The notes: a model not told the origin generated them from the letters alone. Shown: positions 15,405-24,374, counted from the first letter of the stretch. The stretch is 64,000 nt of DNA from Nocardiopsis sp. NRRL B-16309 (GCF_001279585.1 NZ_LGEC01000065.1:62001-126000), one strand, 5' to 3'. Made by a program: numbers and translations.

Positions 15405-16556
15405 TCAGCCGCCTCCTCCGCCACCGCCTCCGCCTGCTCCGCCGACGCCCCCACCGCCGACCCGGGAGCCGCGTCCCGACGCGGACGTGTCCGGGAAGTA
15501 GCGCTCCACCAGGAGGCTCGACCCGACCACCAGTCCCCCTAGGCAGCCGATGAGCCCGAGGCCGACGATCACGGTACGGGTCTGGTCGTACGGCGGGTCG
15601 GGCCGGGCGGCGCCCTCGTCCTCACCGGTGCGGTCAGCGGAGTACACGGACGGTGGGAGGGACAGCCGCACACTCATGGCCTGCCCCGGGGAGAGCGACC
15701 GGTGACGGGCGGTCAGCAGCGGGTCACCCGGGTCCGAGTCCGGGTCCGCCCACGTGAAGACGACGCAGTCGCCGCGTTCACCGGCGTCCCCGGCGTAGCA
15801 GGCGGCGTCGATCTCGTCGTGCGGATCCCGCGCTCCCCCTCCCTCCCCCGCTTCGGCGAGGTCTGGCAGATGGAGCGCCGCGGTGGCCGACTCGATGGGG
15901 ACCCGCCATCCGGTGCCGACGATGTCGGCGTAGTAGCGTGCGCCGCCGTCCCCGCCGGGTGTGGTGAGGCGTTCGTAGGTGTAGGAGATCTCGAACACGT
16001 GCTCACCGGTGAGAACCGGATCGGCCTCGAAGTCGCCGACGCGCACGACGGTCTGACTCTCCTCGCGGGGGTCGCCGGCGTGGGCGCTGATCTCCACCGG
16101 CAGGCCGTTGGCACCGTCGGCCCGCACATCGGTGAGGCCGAGGTCGCGCCAGCCGTAGTCGTCGATCCACCCGGTCTCGGGCAGCTCACGGGTCAGGCCA
16201 TGGGAGGGCTGGTCACCGAAGTCGTAGGTGATGGTCTCCACCATGTCGACCGACCCCGAGGCGTGCACGGTGACCTGGGCGTCGAACTCGGTGACACGCC
16301 ATTCGACGGGGACGGAGTCCCGGCCTGCGAGGAGGTGGAGGCCGAGTCCGAGCAGACCCGCCAACGAGACGCACACCACGAGGATGGCCGCGAAAGGGGG
16401 CCTGGGGCGGTCCTGCGGGGGTGCGGCGACAGGGGGATCGTCACGCTCAGGCTCGCGCTCGGCGGCCCGAAGCGCGGCGCGCTTCTGCCGGCGCTCGGCG
16501 GCACGGATCTTGTCGCGCCTGCTTCGGCGCTTGGCTGAACGGGAGCGGGGGGCCAA
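15405..16556 (-). CDS. DUF2207-like membrane protein with polyglycine tail
   Basis: A 383-residue protein. A very basic cytoplasmic head (about residues 1-50, many RR/KR pairs) precedes a membrane helix near residues 55-77. A large extracytoplasmic domain follows (VTVHASGSVDMVETITYDFG, GLTRELPETGW), then a second helix near residues 320-345 and a Gly-rich C-terminus. This layout matches DUF2207 (YciQ-like) proteins, whose function is unknown, though it is shorter than the usual ~600. An in-frame stop sits 9 nt before the first possible start, a TTG at 16556; no other start precedes the first helix. The gene is bracketed by the two 87-bp repeats. Confidence 0.7.
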   Translation of the reverse strand: MAPRSRSAKRRSRRDKIRAAERRQKRAALRAAEREPERDDPPVAAPPQDRPRPPFAAILVVCVSLAGLLGLGLHLLAGRDSVPVEWRVTEFDAQVTVHASGSVDMVETITYDFGDQPSHGLTRELPETGWIDDYGWRDLGLTDVRADGANGLPVEISAHAGDPREESQTVVRVGDFEADPVLTGEHVFEISYTYERLTTPGGDGGARYYADIVGTGWRVPIESATAALHLPDLAEAGEGGGARDPHDEIDAACYAGDAGERGDCVVFTWADPDSDPGDPLLTARHRSLSPGQAMSVRLSLPPSVYSADRTGEDEGAARPDPPYDQTRTVIVGLGLIGCLGGLVVGSSLLVERYFPDTSASGRGSRVGGGGVGGAGGGGGGGGG

Positions 16557-16623
16557 GGGGACTCACTCACTCTCTCGGGGGAAGGCACACCGGACATGAT
16601 CCCGCAGAAGCCGCGGACTTCCC

Positions 16624-16710
16624 CTGCGGCCGCGGTGGGAACGCGGCGCGCCTGGGGCGGGGAGGCACCGCGCCCGGGGCCGCGATCTTTGCTCCCGCTT
16701 GGCGTCGGCC
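16624..16710. repeat. 87-bp direct repeat, copy 2
   Basis: Second copy of the element at 15307-15393. It lies directly upstream of the acyl-CoA dehydrogenase operator at 16717, so its right end adjoins that promoter. Confidence 0.85.
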
Positions 16711-16716
16711 CTTCTA

Positions 16717-16735
16717 AACCGAACGAGATTCGGTT
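16717..16735 (+). promoter_or_regulatory. Palindromic operator AACCGAA-N5-TTCGGTT, dehydrogenase copy
   Basis: A perfect 7-5-7 palindrome centred about 53 nt before the dehydrogenase ATG, identical in arms and spacing to the thiolase site at 13119-13137. Confidence 0.7.
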
Positions 16736-16778
16736 AGCGTGGGGCGTACGTGACCGCCCTCACCCGCCGGAGCCGTCC

Positions 16779-17921
16779 ATGAAGCGGAACCTGTTCGACG
16801 CCGACCACGACCTCTTCCGGGAGACGGTGGCCGAGTTCCTCAAGCGCGAGGTCGTGCCCTTCCACGCGCAGTGGGAGAAGGACGGCATCGTGCCCCGCGA
16901 GGTGTGGCTGCGGGCGGGCGAGGTGGGGCTGCTCGGCCACGGCGTCCCCGAGGAGTACGGCGGCACGGGCCTGCACGACTACCGGTACAACACCATCGTC
17001 AACGAGGAGATCTGCCGCGCCCACGGCAGCGGGCTGGGGATCACCCTCCAGAACGACGTCATGGCGCCCTACATGGTCGGCCTGACCACCGACGAGCAGA
17101 AGCGTCGGTGGCTGCCCGGCTTCGCGAGCGGGGAACTGATCACCGCCATCGCCATGACCGAGCCCGGCACCGGCAGCGACCTCCAGGCCATCCGCACCTC
17201 GGCGGTGCGCGAGGGCGACGAGTACGTCCTCAACGGCGCCAAGACCTTCATCACCAACGGGGTCAACGCCGACCTGGTGATCGTGGTGGCCCGGACCGAC
17301 CCGGACGCGGGCGCCCAGGGGTTCTCCCTCATCGCGGTGGAGCGCGGGACCCCCGGCTTCGAGCGCGGGCGCAACCTCGACAAGATCGGCATGAAGGCGC
17401 AGGACACCGCCGAACTCTTCTTCGAGGACGTGCGCGTACCGGCCGCCAACCTCATCGGCACGGAGGGCCGGGGGTTCATCCACCTCATGCACAACCTGCC
17501 GCAGGAGCGCCTGTCCATCGCCACCTGCGCGGTCGCCTCCGCCGACGGGATCCTGCGGCACACCATCGAGTACTGCCGCGACCGCACCGCCTTCGGCCGC
17601 CCGATCGGGCGCTTCCAGAACACCCGTTTCGTCCTGGCTGAATTGGCGACCGAGGTGGACCTGGGCCGGACCTACGTCGACCGCGGGGTCGCGCTGCTCA
17701 ACGAGGGTGAGCTGACCGTCGAGGACGCCGCCATGGCCAAGTGGTGGACCACGGAGATGTGCAACCGGGTGATGGACCGTTGCCTGCAGCTTCACGGCGG
17801 GTACGGGTACATGATGGAATACCCGGTGGCACGGGCCTGGCAGGATGCCCGCGTCCAGACGATCTACGGTGGCACCACCGAGATCATGAAGGAGATCGTC
17901 GGACGCGGACTGGGCCTGTGA
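16779..17921 (+). CDS. Acyl-CoA dehydrogenase, LCAD/IVD-like
   Basis: A 380-residue FAD enzyme of beta-oxidation or branched-chain acyl-CoA oxidation. All three domains are present: MTEPGTGSDLQAIRTSA and FITNGVNADLVIVVART in the middle, and QLHGGYGYMMEYPVARAW at the C-terminus. The usual MCAD-type catalytic Glu near the C-terminus is Gly here (IYGGTTEIMKEI). E243 in NLPQERLSIA should replace it, as in long-chain and isovaleryl-CoA dehydrogenases. The ATG at 16779 follows GGAG. The upstream palindrome links it to the thiolase at 11941 as a probable co-regulated pair. Confidence 0.9.
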   Translation: MKRNLFDADHDLFRETVAEFLKREVVPFHAQWEKDGIVPREVWLRAGEVGLLGHGVPEEYGGTGLHDYRYNTIVNEEICRAHGSGLGITLQNDVMAPYMVGLTTDEQKRRWLPGFASGELITAIAMTEPGTGSDLQAIRTSAVREGDEYVLNGAKTFITNGVNADLVIVVARTDPDAGAQGFSLIAVERGTPGFERGRNLDKIGMKAQDTAELFFEDVRVPAANLIGTEGRGFIHLMHNLPQERLSIATCAVASADGILRHTIEYCRDRTAFGRPIGRFQNTRFVLAELATEVDLGRTYVDRGVALLNEGELTVEDAAMAKWWTTEMCNRVMDRCLQLHGGYGYMMEYPVARAWQDARVQTIYGGTTEIMKEIVGRGLGL

Positions 17922-17964
17922 TCCGCTGAACCCCTGAGCCCCCTCCGGAAGGGTCGAGTCGGTC

Positions 17965-18132
17965 ATGAGCGGTGCGTGGGACGGCCTCATCGTGATGGGC
18001 CTGCTGGTCGTGCTGCTCGTCATCGGCGTGCGCAAGCTCCGGCCCAAGGTCCACATCCCCTGGGCGACCAGCGGGATCGTGGTCTTCTTCGTCTTCGTGT
18101 GCCTGCTGCTGTGGGCGTGGTCCTGGCGCTGA
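17965..18132 (+). CDS. 55-residue predicted membrane protein
   Basis: A short frame 43 nt after the dehydrogenase on the same strand. It starts MSGAWDGLIVMGLLVVLLVI and ends in a second hydrophobic run containing VVFFVFVCLLLWAW. Two membrane helices flank a short basic loop (RKLRPK). A GGAAGGG lies upstream at slightly long spacing. No family is recognised. It may be co-transcribed with the dehydrogenase; whether it is expressed is not shown by sequence alone. Confidence 0.55.
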   Translation: MSGAWDGLIVMGLLVVLLVIGVRKLRPKVHIPWATSGIVVFFVFVCLLLWAWSWR

Positions 18133-18240
18133 GCGCGCCCGGACGAACGTAGGCATCGAAGGTCCGCGCCGCCCCCGGCGGGGCACCGCCCCTGGAGAGG
18201 GAGCAGGCCCCGGCGGAGGCGGCTCACCGCGGCGAACGGC

Positions 18241-19119
18241 TCAGAGCCGGGCGTCCTGGGCGTGCGGGTCGAAGTCGATGCCCGCGGGCCGGGCCCGCTC
18301 CAGCGCCGACCCGAACCGGTCGTCCCTGAGGTCCAGCTGGGCGCTGCCGAAGTCGGCGGAGGCCAGGGCGTCGCGCAGGCCGGGCGGGAAGTGGTCCCAG
18401 CCCACCAGGTCCGGGTACTGCCACACCCCGTAGTGGTTCTCCGGAGGGTCGTCGTGGCCGGCCGCGAAGCGGAACGCGTGGGTGGACGCGCCGTCCTTGT
18501 GGTACACGATCTTCGGGTGCGTCCCCTCCCAGCGCACCTGGTCGGCGGGCCGGGTGTCGTAGTCGCCGTGCGCCGAGGCGGACACGTACCGGGCCTCGCC
18601 GTCCCGGACCCACACCACCACGTGCTCCAGGTCGTGGCGGTGCCCGCAGCAGCCGGGCAGCACCTGGTCCTTCTCGAAGTAGAGGCCGTACATGTAGGCG
18701 CACCAGCCGCTCGCGTCGCACCTGGAGCGCGCGTAGGAGTTGGTGTTGTCGAGGTCGGACCGGTCACGGCAGTTGCCGTTGAGCGCCCCGGAGGTCTTGA
18801 GTCCGCCGTTCAGGGTGCCGTCGGGGCCGATCGCGGGCGTGGGATAGCAGCCGTCGGTGTCGTAGTCGAAGGCGGGCTGCCACGTGCCCTCGGCCTCGGT
18901 GTGGCTCGCGGGCAGGGCCGGCGGCGGCGCCGCGAGCGCGATGCCCGGCAGGGCGAGGACCAGGGCGAACGCGCCGACGAGGCCGCGGGTGCCCAGACGA
19001 CGGGCCCGGCCGAGGAGGCGGCGGCCGGGCCCTGGGGTGCTGGTGGTGCTGGTAGTGCTGGTGGAGGCGGGTGCGCTGCGGAGCGGTACCGCGTCACGGG
19101 GGTGGACGGGTCCTGGCAT
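18241..19119 (-). CDS. Secreted Nep1-like protein (NPP1 family)
   Basis: A 292-residue member of the necrosis-and-ethylene-inducing-peptide family. The hallmark heptapeptide occurs as GHRHDLE at residues 159-165, versus the usual GHRHDWE; H160, H162, D163 and E165 are present for metal binding. Upstream are an Arg-rich segment (about residues 33-45) and a hydrophobic stretch ending ALAAPPP, a probable signal peptide of Sec or Tat type. The ATG at 19119 is preceded by GGAAGGA. Characterised relatives bind plant sphingolipids and are cytolytic; the bacterial substrate here is unknown. It stands alone. Confidence 0.85.
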   Translation of the reverse strand: MPGPVHPRDAVPLRSAPASTSTTSTTSTPGPGRRLLGRARRLGTRGLVGAFALVLALPGIALAAPPPALPASHTEAEGTWQPAFDYDTDGCYPTPAIGPDGTLNGGLKTSGALNGNCRDRSDLDNTNSYARSRCDASGWCAYMYGLYFEKDQVLPGCCGHRHDLEHVVVWVRDGEARYVSASAHGDYDTRPADQVRWEGTHPKIVYHKDGASTHAFRFAAGHDDPPENHYGVWQYPDLVGWDHFPPGLRDALASADFGSAQLDLRDDRFGSALERARPAGIDFDPHAQDARL

Positions 19120-19271
19120 GGGGGTTCCTTCCGGCAACGGGATCCGGTACACGCACCCGTGGGGAGGGCGCGTGCCAGGCGCACGCTAACCGCGGTGCCC
19201 GCCCGGCACAAGGACCGCGAGAGGGGTTCGCGTACTGTTCGCCCCCGGCTCCGGACGGTGTCACCGCCCGC

Positions 19272-20072
19272 TCAGAGCCGCCCGGCGTCGATGATCCGCT
19301 GGAGGAACCGCCGGGTGCGGGGCTGCTCGGGATCGCCCAGCACCTGCGCGGGCGGCCCCTGCTCCAGCACCCGGCCCCCGTCCAGGAAGCACACGGTGTC
19401 GGCGACCTGGCGCGCGAAGCCCATCTCGTGGGTGGCCAGCAGCATCGTCATTCCCTCGTCGCGCAGCCCGCGGACCAGGTCCAGCACCTCCCCCACCAGT
19501 TCGGGGTCGAGCGCGCTGGTGACCTCGTCCAGGAGCAGCAGGCGCGGGGAGTTGACCAGCGCCCGCACGATCGCCACCCGCTGCTGCTGCCCGCCCGACA
19601 GCCGGTCCGGGTACTCGTCGGCCTTCTCCAGCAGCCCGACCCGGTCCAGCAGCTCCCGGGCCCGCTCCGTGGCCTCCGCGCGGTCGCGCCGGTGCACGCG
19701 GCGCGGTGCGAGCGTGACGTTGTCCAGCACCGACATGTGCGGGAACAGGTTGAAGGACTGGAACACCATCCCGATCCGGCGCCGCACGCGGTCGGGGTCC
19801 GCCCTGGGGTCGGTGATGTGCTCGCCGTCCAGGTGGATGGATCCGTCGGTGATCGGCTCCAGCAGGTTCGCGCACCGCAGAAGGGTGGACTTGCCGGAGC
19901 CGGAGGCGCCGATGAGCACCACCACTCCGTGCTCGGGCACGTCCAGGTCCAGCCCGTCGAGCACCACCGTGCCCCGGAACTCCTTGCGCACGTCCCGCAC
20001 CCGCAGCACCGGCACGGAACCCGGATCCGCCTCGGTGCCGTCCAGGCGTGCCAGCCGCTCCAGCTCGCTCAT
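19272..20072 (-). CDS. Amino-acid ABC transporter ATP-binding protein
   Basis: A 266-residue GlnQ/HisP-type ATPase that powers a polar amino-acid importer at the inner face of the membrane. Walker A is GASGSGKST, the signature motif LSGGQQQRVAI, Walker B LLLLDEVTSALDP, and the switch His lies in LATHEMGFA. The ATG at 20072 overlaps the permease stop by four bases (ATGA). It is the last gene of the importer operon. No clear terminator follows. Confidence 0.93.
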   Translation of the reverse strand: MSELERLARLDGTEADPGSVPVLRVRDVRKEFRGTVVLDGLDLDVPEHGVVVLIGASGSGKSTLLRCANLLEPITDGSIHLDGEHITDPRADPDRVRRRIGMVFQSFNLFPHMSVLDNVTLAPRRVHRRDRAEATERARELLDRVGLLEKADEYPDRLSGGQQQRVAIVRALVNSPRLLLLDEVTSALDPELVGEVLDLVRGLRDEGMTMLLATHEMGFARQVADTVCFLDGGRVLEQGPPAQVLGDPEQPRTRRFLQRIIDAGRL

Positions 20073-20932
20073 CGTCCCCCCTCCGCCGACTGCCGGCGTG
20101 CCGAGCGCACGGTCACCCAGTCGGTCACCGCGACCAGCGGGATCGCCATCAGCACGAACAGCACCCCGGCCACGATGTAGGGCGTGAAGTTGTAGGTCTG
20201 CGCGGTGGCGATCTGCGCGGCCCGGATGGCGTCGATCGGCCCCGCCAGCGAGATCAGCCCCACGTCCTTCTGCAGCGCCACCATGTCGTTGAGCAGCGGC
20301 GGCGAGACCCGCCGCACGGCCTGCGGCAGGACCACGTGGCGCATGGTCTGCGGGTAGGTGAGCCCGAGCGAGCGGGCCGCCGCGATCTGGCTGGGGTGCA
20401 CCGACTCGATCCCGGCCCGGAACACCTCGGCGATGTAGGCGCCGTAGGTGATCACCAGGGCGATCCCGCCGAGCACGAGGACGCTCGGGGTGCCCTCCAG
20501 CCGCAGCCCCGGCACGCCGAAGGTCATGAGGTACAGCACGATGATCAGCGGTGCGCCGCGGAACCCGTAGGTGTACGACGTCGCCAGGGCGCGCAGCGGG
20601 AAGAACACCGGTCCGCGCAGGGTCCGCATGATCGCCACGACGAGCCCGAGCGCCAGCGCGCCCAGGGCACAGAACACCAGGACCCGGACGTTGAGCCACA
20701 GCCCCGTGAGCACGGCGGGCAGGGCGTCGCGTGCCACGGCCGCGTCGAAGAAGGTCTCCCGCACCCGGTCCCAGCCCGGCGAGCCGATCACCACGCTCAC
20801 CAGGGCCCCGCCGAGCAGCGCCGTGGAGACCGCGCCGATCAGGACCGACCGCACGCCCTGACGGCGGCGGAAGGCGACCCGCTCGGTCTCCAGGACGCTC
20901 GGAACGTGCGCGGCGGCGGTCGGGCCGCTCAC
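20069..20932 (-). CDS. Amino-acid ABC transporter permease (HisM/GlnP type)
   Basis: A 287-residue membrane permease. After a cytoplasmic head of about 30 residues come several membrane helices. The EAA loop with the family pattern AARSLGLTYPQTMRHVVLPQ contacts the ATPase. GFRGAPLIIVLYL is also typical of the HisM/GlnP group. The GTG at 20932 overlaps the binding-protein stop (GTGA), so all three importer genes are translationally coupled. A single permease implies a homodimer. Confidence 0.9.
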   Translation of the reverse strand: MSGPTAAAHVPSVLETERVAFRRRQGVRSVLIGAVSTALLGGALVSVVIGSPGWDRVRETFFDAAVARDALPAVLTGLWLNVRVLVFCALGALALGLVVAIMRTLRGPVFFPLRALATSYTYGFRGAPLIIVLYLMTFGVPGLRLEGTPSVLVLGGIALVITYGAYIAEVFRAGIESVHPSQIAAARSLGLTYPQTMRHVVLPQAVRRVSPPLLNDMVALQKDVGLISLAGPIDAIRAAQIATAQTYNFTPYIVAGVLFVLMAIPLVAVTDWVTVRSARRQSAEGGR

Positions 20933-21816
20933 GCCAGCTCGGGAACGTCCGCGGCCTCCGCCAGCCACTCCTGTTCGAGCTCGGCGAGCGTGCCGTCCTC
21001 GCGCAGGCCGTCGACGGCCTCGGTGACGCAGTCCGTGAGCGGCGAGTCCAGGTCCAGGACCAGGCCGAACTGCTCGGTGTCGGCGCCGGTCACCGGGAGC
21101 TGGCCGACGATCTCGGCGTCCTCCAGCTCGGCGGAGGTGACGTAGAAGGCCGTGGGCAGGTCGAGGACGAGCGCGTCCACCTGCCCGTTCTCCAGGGCCT
21201 GCTTCGCGTCGTCGTTGTTGTTGAAGACCTGCGGCTCCTCGTCCGGGTCCACGGCCTCCACGAGAGCGTCGTAGCTGGTGGTGCCGACCTGGGCGCCCAG
21301 GCTCAGACCGGCCAGGTCCGCCAGGGAGGTCGCGTCCGCGGCGTCGGTACCCGCCATCGCGATGACCGTCTGGCGGACGTCGTAGTAGGGGCTGGAGAAG
21401 TCGACGGCGGCCCGGCGCTCCTCGGTGATGGAGAACTGGTTGATGTCGAAGTCGTACTGCTTCGGCCCCGGCTGGATCGCGTTGTTGAAGGTCACGACGC
21501 TCCACTCGACCTGCTCGGCGGTGTAGCCGAGCCGCTCGGCGACCGCGTGGGCGACCGCCGACTCGAACCCCTCGCCATTGGCCGGGTCGTCGTCGACGAA
21601 CCACGGCGGGTAGGCCGGGCTGTCCGTCCCGATCGTGAGCGTGCCCTCGGTCAGTGTGGGCAGCTGGTCGGGCGTGCACTCCACGGCCGCGTCGTCGGCC
21701 GCGTCGGCCCCCTCCCCGTCCACGGGGGCGCAGGCCGCCGCGGCGAGGACGGCGCTTCCCGCCACGACGCCGAGACTCAGGCGGAATCGACGGGACGGAC
21801 GGGTGGGAGAGGTCAT
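20929..21816 (-). CDS. Amino-acid ABC transporter substrate-binding lipoprotein
   Basis: A 295-residue solute-binding protein of cluster 3 (polar amino acids). The lipobox LAAAAC places the lipidated Cys at residue 29. The mature part has the family patterns TLTIGTDSPAYPPW, GFESAVAHAVAERLGY, FDINQFSITEERRAAVDFS and the hinge motif QVGTTSYDAL. The ATG at 21816 follows GGAG. It is first in the importer operon. The specific amino acid cannot be told from sequence. Confidence 0.92.
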   Translation of the reverse strand: MTSPTRPSRRFRLSLGVVAGSAVLAAAACAPVDGEGADAADDAAVECTPDQLPTLTEGTLTIGTDSPAYPPWFVDDDPANGEGFESAVAHAVAERLGYTAEQVEWSVVTFNNAIQPGPKQYDFDINQFSITEERRAAVDFSSPYYDVRQTVIAMAGTDAADATSLADLAGLSLGAQVGTTSYDALVEAVDPDEEPQVFNNNDDAKQALENGQVDALVLDLPTAFYVTSAELEDAEIVGQLPVTGADTEQFGLVLDLDSPLTDCVTEAVDGLREDGTLAELEQEWLAEAADVPELA

Positions 21817-21945
21817 CGGGGCTCCGGTTCATGGGGGACGGCTGCCCACAAAGTACCGATACCTCCCGGTTTGTGCCAGGTCATATCGGTCACGGAACGC
21901 TGAGGGAGCGCGCCGTGGCAGGGAGTTCGCGGTGTCGGGGGCGGC

Positions 21946-24228
21946 TCAGCCCAGCGTCTCGGAGCCGTCCTCGTCCTCGTCGCCGTGCATCGGCATCTCG
22001 AACCACACCGCCTTGCCGTCCGGCGTGGGCCGCGACCCCCATCGGCTGGCGAGCTGTTCGACCAGGTAGAGCCCGCGACCGCCCTCGTCGTCGGCGGCGG
22101 CGCTGCGGATGCGCGGCAACCGGAGGTCGTGGTCGAAGACCTCCACCCACACGGCGGTGGCGCCACGGCGCAACCGGAGCAGGAACTCCTTCTCCCACGG
22201 CTCCTCGGAGGGCTCGTCGGCCTCCGAGACCGCCTCCAGGAGGTCGGTCCAGTCCTCGTCGAACTCGTCGGCGGCCGGGGAGTCGTTCTCCAGCGGGCCC
22301 TCGGAGTCGAGCACCCCGCTGCCGGTGAACTCGCGGTGCACGGGGTGGGGGGTGGCGTGGATGACGACGTTGGTGACGATCTCCGAGACCAGCAGGCAGG
22401 CGAGTTCGGACTGGTCGCGGCCCATCCCCCACTCCTTGAACGTGTTGGCCGCCAGGTGGCGGGCCTCGCCCACGGTGGAGGCCTCCGAGCGGAACCAGCC
22501 CTCCATGAGGTCCAGTTCGTCGGAGTGGGTGCGCACGACCATCAGCGCGGTGTCGTCGTCGAGTTCACCGGGCACGCTGTGCACGGCCACCTCGGCGATC
22601 TGGTCGACGTCCTTGTCGGCGACCTCGGCCACCCGTTCGGCCATGCGCTCCAGGGCGAGCTCGGGGTCGGCCCGGCCGCCGATCGGCCGCCGGTCGACCA
22701 GGCCGTCGGTGTACATGACCAGGGTCGCGCCGATGGGCAGGCGCAGGTTCGCCTGGTGGTAGACGATGTCCTCGCCCGCCGCGCCCTTGGCGCGCACGCC
22801 CAGCACGCGGTCGGTGATCTCCAGGTCGAGGGTCTCGACGGACTCGGAGGTGACCAGCAGCGGCGCCGCGTGCCCGGCGTTGGCGTAGGACAGCTCGCGC
22901 GACCAGGCGTCGTAGACCATGTACAGGCAGCTGACGCTGGGGATCCAGGTGCCGCCGTTGCCGTCGGGCTGGCCGAGCTGGCGCACCCACTCGTCGAGTT
23001 CGCGCAGGATGTCGGCGGGTTCCCGGTCGGCCTGGGCGAACGCGCGCAGGGCCGCGCGCAGCTGGCCCATGACGGCGGCCGCGTGCGGGCCGCGGCCCTC
23101 GACGTCGCCGATCACGAGCCCCACCCGGCCGGCGGAGAGCGGGATGGCGTCGTAGAAGTCGCCGCCGACCTGGGTCTGGACGCCGTGGCCGTGGGCCTGC
23201 AGGGGCCCGGCGGGCAGGTAGCGCGTGGCGACGGTCAGTCCGTCGAGCTGCGGGAAGATACTGGGCAGCAGGCTGTCCTGGAAGGCCAGCGCGGTGCTGC
23301 GCTCCTCCTCGAACAGGCGGGCGTTGTCGATCGCCAGCGCCACCCGGGAGGCGATGGCGCCCACGAGGTCGCGGTCGAATCCGCCGTAGGTGCTCTTCTG
23401 CCGTGGCGAGAGGCCGGACAGGGCCAGGGTGAGCACGCCCAGGACCTCGCCGCGGGCGCGCAGGGGCGCGGCGATGGCGGAGGTGACGCCGACCTGCCGG
23501 GAGACCACGTCAGAGCGGTCGGTGGGGGAGTTCTCGAAGAGGTAGTCGCTGCTGACGACGGTCTCCAGGCGGCGCAGGGCCTGCGTGACGAAGTGGCGCT
23601 CGGGGTAGCGGACCTCCTCGCCGACCTCGAACCAGGTCCGGGCGGGCGGAGACCAGCCCTCGGCGTGCACCGACACCTGTCTGACCAGGCGGTCGTGGTC
23701 GTAGAGGTCGATGAAGCAGTGGTCGGCGAACTGGGGCACGAGGATGCCGGCCACGCCCTTGACCGTGGAGTCGAACTCCAGGGAGCTGGCGAGCCGACTG
23801 CCGATGCGCTCCAGCAGGCCGTACTGCTCCTCCACGCGCCCGCTGCGCAGCGCCTCGCGGGCGATGAGGGCTATGCCGTCGATCTCCCCGGACTCGTCCT
23901 GCATGGGCACGGCCTGGGCGCGCACGTGGATCCAGGTGGAGTCGCCCTTGAGGACCGCGAAGGTGCCCTCCCAGGGCTCGCCGCGCAGCACGCGGCGGGC
24001 CAGCTGGGAGGCGTGTTCCCGGTCGGACTCGTGGATGCCGATGTCCAGGAGGGACAGGCCGACGTAGTCACGGCCGCCCACGAACCCGAAGAGTTCGCGC
24101 GCGAAGGGGTTCCAGTAGCGCAGCAGGCTGAACCGGTCGATGACGACGATGGCGATCTGCGCCTGGTCCAGCACGGCGGCTGTGGCGAGCGCGTCGCTCT
24201 CCCGGAAGGGCTCACCCCACCGTGTCAT
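21946..24228 (-). CDS. PAS-GAF-PP2C phosphatase-HATPase multidomain regulator
   Basis: A 760-residue cytoplasmic protein. Residues about 15-125 form a PAS domain, 150-305 a GAF domain, 335-550 a SpoIIE/RsbU PP2C phosphatase (VGGDFYDAIPL, IGDVEGRGPHAAAVM, YTDGLVDRR, LDDDTALMV), and 570-755 an RsbW-like HATPase (LLVSEIVTNVVIHA ... EGGRGLYLVEQLA). Such proteins act on anti-sigma-factor antagonists and sigma factors in partner-switching stress control, common in Streptomyces and Nocardiopsis. An acidic insert of about 55 residues splits the ATPase near 635-690. The ATG at 24228 follows GAGGTGG. No anti-sigma partner gene is adjacent. Confidence 0.88.
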   Translation of the reverse strand: MTRWGEPFRESDALATAAVLDQAQIAIVVIDRFSLLRYWNPFARELFGFVGGRDYVGLSLLDIGIHESDREHASQLARRVLRGEPWEGTFAVLKGDSTWIHVRAQAVPMQDESGEIDGIALIAREALRSGRVEEQYGLLERIGSRLASSLEFDSTVKGVAGILVPQFADHCFIDLYDHDRLVRQVSVHAEGWSPPARTWFEVGEEVRYPERHFVTQALRRLETVVSSDYLFENSPTDRSDVVSRQVGVTSAIAAPLRARGEVLGVLTLALSGLSPRQKSTYGGFDRDLVGAIASRVALAIDNARLFEEERSTALAFQDSLLPSIFPQLDGLTVATRYLPAGPLQAHGHGVQTQVGGDFYDAIPLSAGRVGLVIGDVEGRGPHAAAVMGQLRAALRAFAQADREPADILRELDEWVRQLGQPDGNGGTWIPSVSCLYMVYDAWSRELSYANAGHAAPLLVTSESVETLDLEITDRVLGVRAKGAAGEDIVYHQANLRLPIGATLVMYTDGLVDRRPIGGRADPELALERMAERVAEVADKDVDQIAEVAVHSVPGELDDDTALMVVRTHSDELDLMEGWFRSEASTVGEARHLAANTFKEWGMGRDQSELACLLVSEIVTNVVIHATPHPVHREFTGSGVLDSEGPLENDSPAADEFDEDWTDLLEAVSEADEPSEEPWEKEFLLRLRRGATAVWVEVFDHDLRLPRIRSAAADDEGGRGLYLVEQLASRWGSRPTPDGKAVWFEMPMHGDEDEDGSETLG

Positions 24229-24374
24229 CTAGCCGCCACCTCGCCGTCATGAGCTGCATACATGCTCGCTCCGGGTACTCCGAACGACCGCACCTTGGGG
24301 CGAGCGTAGCAACACCCCGGACGTTCCCGCAGCGCAATGTGACAATCCCGATGAGCAACCAATCTCGCGCGGGT

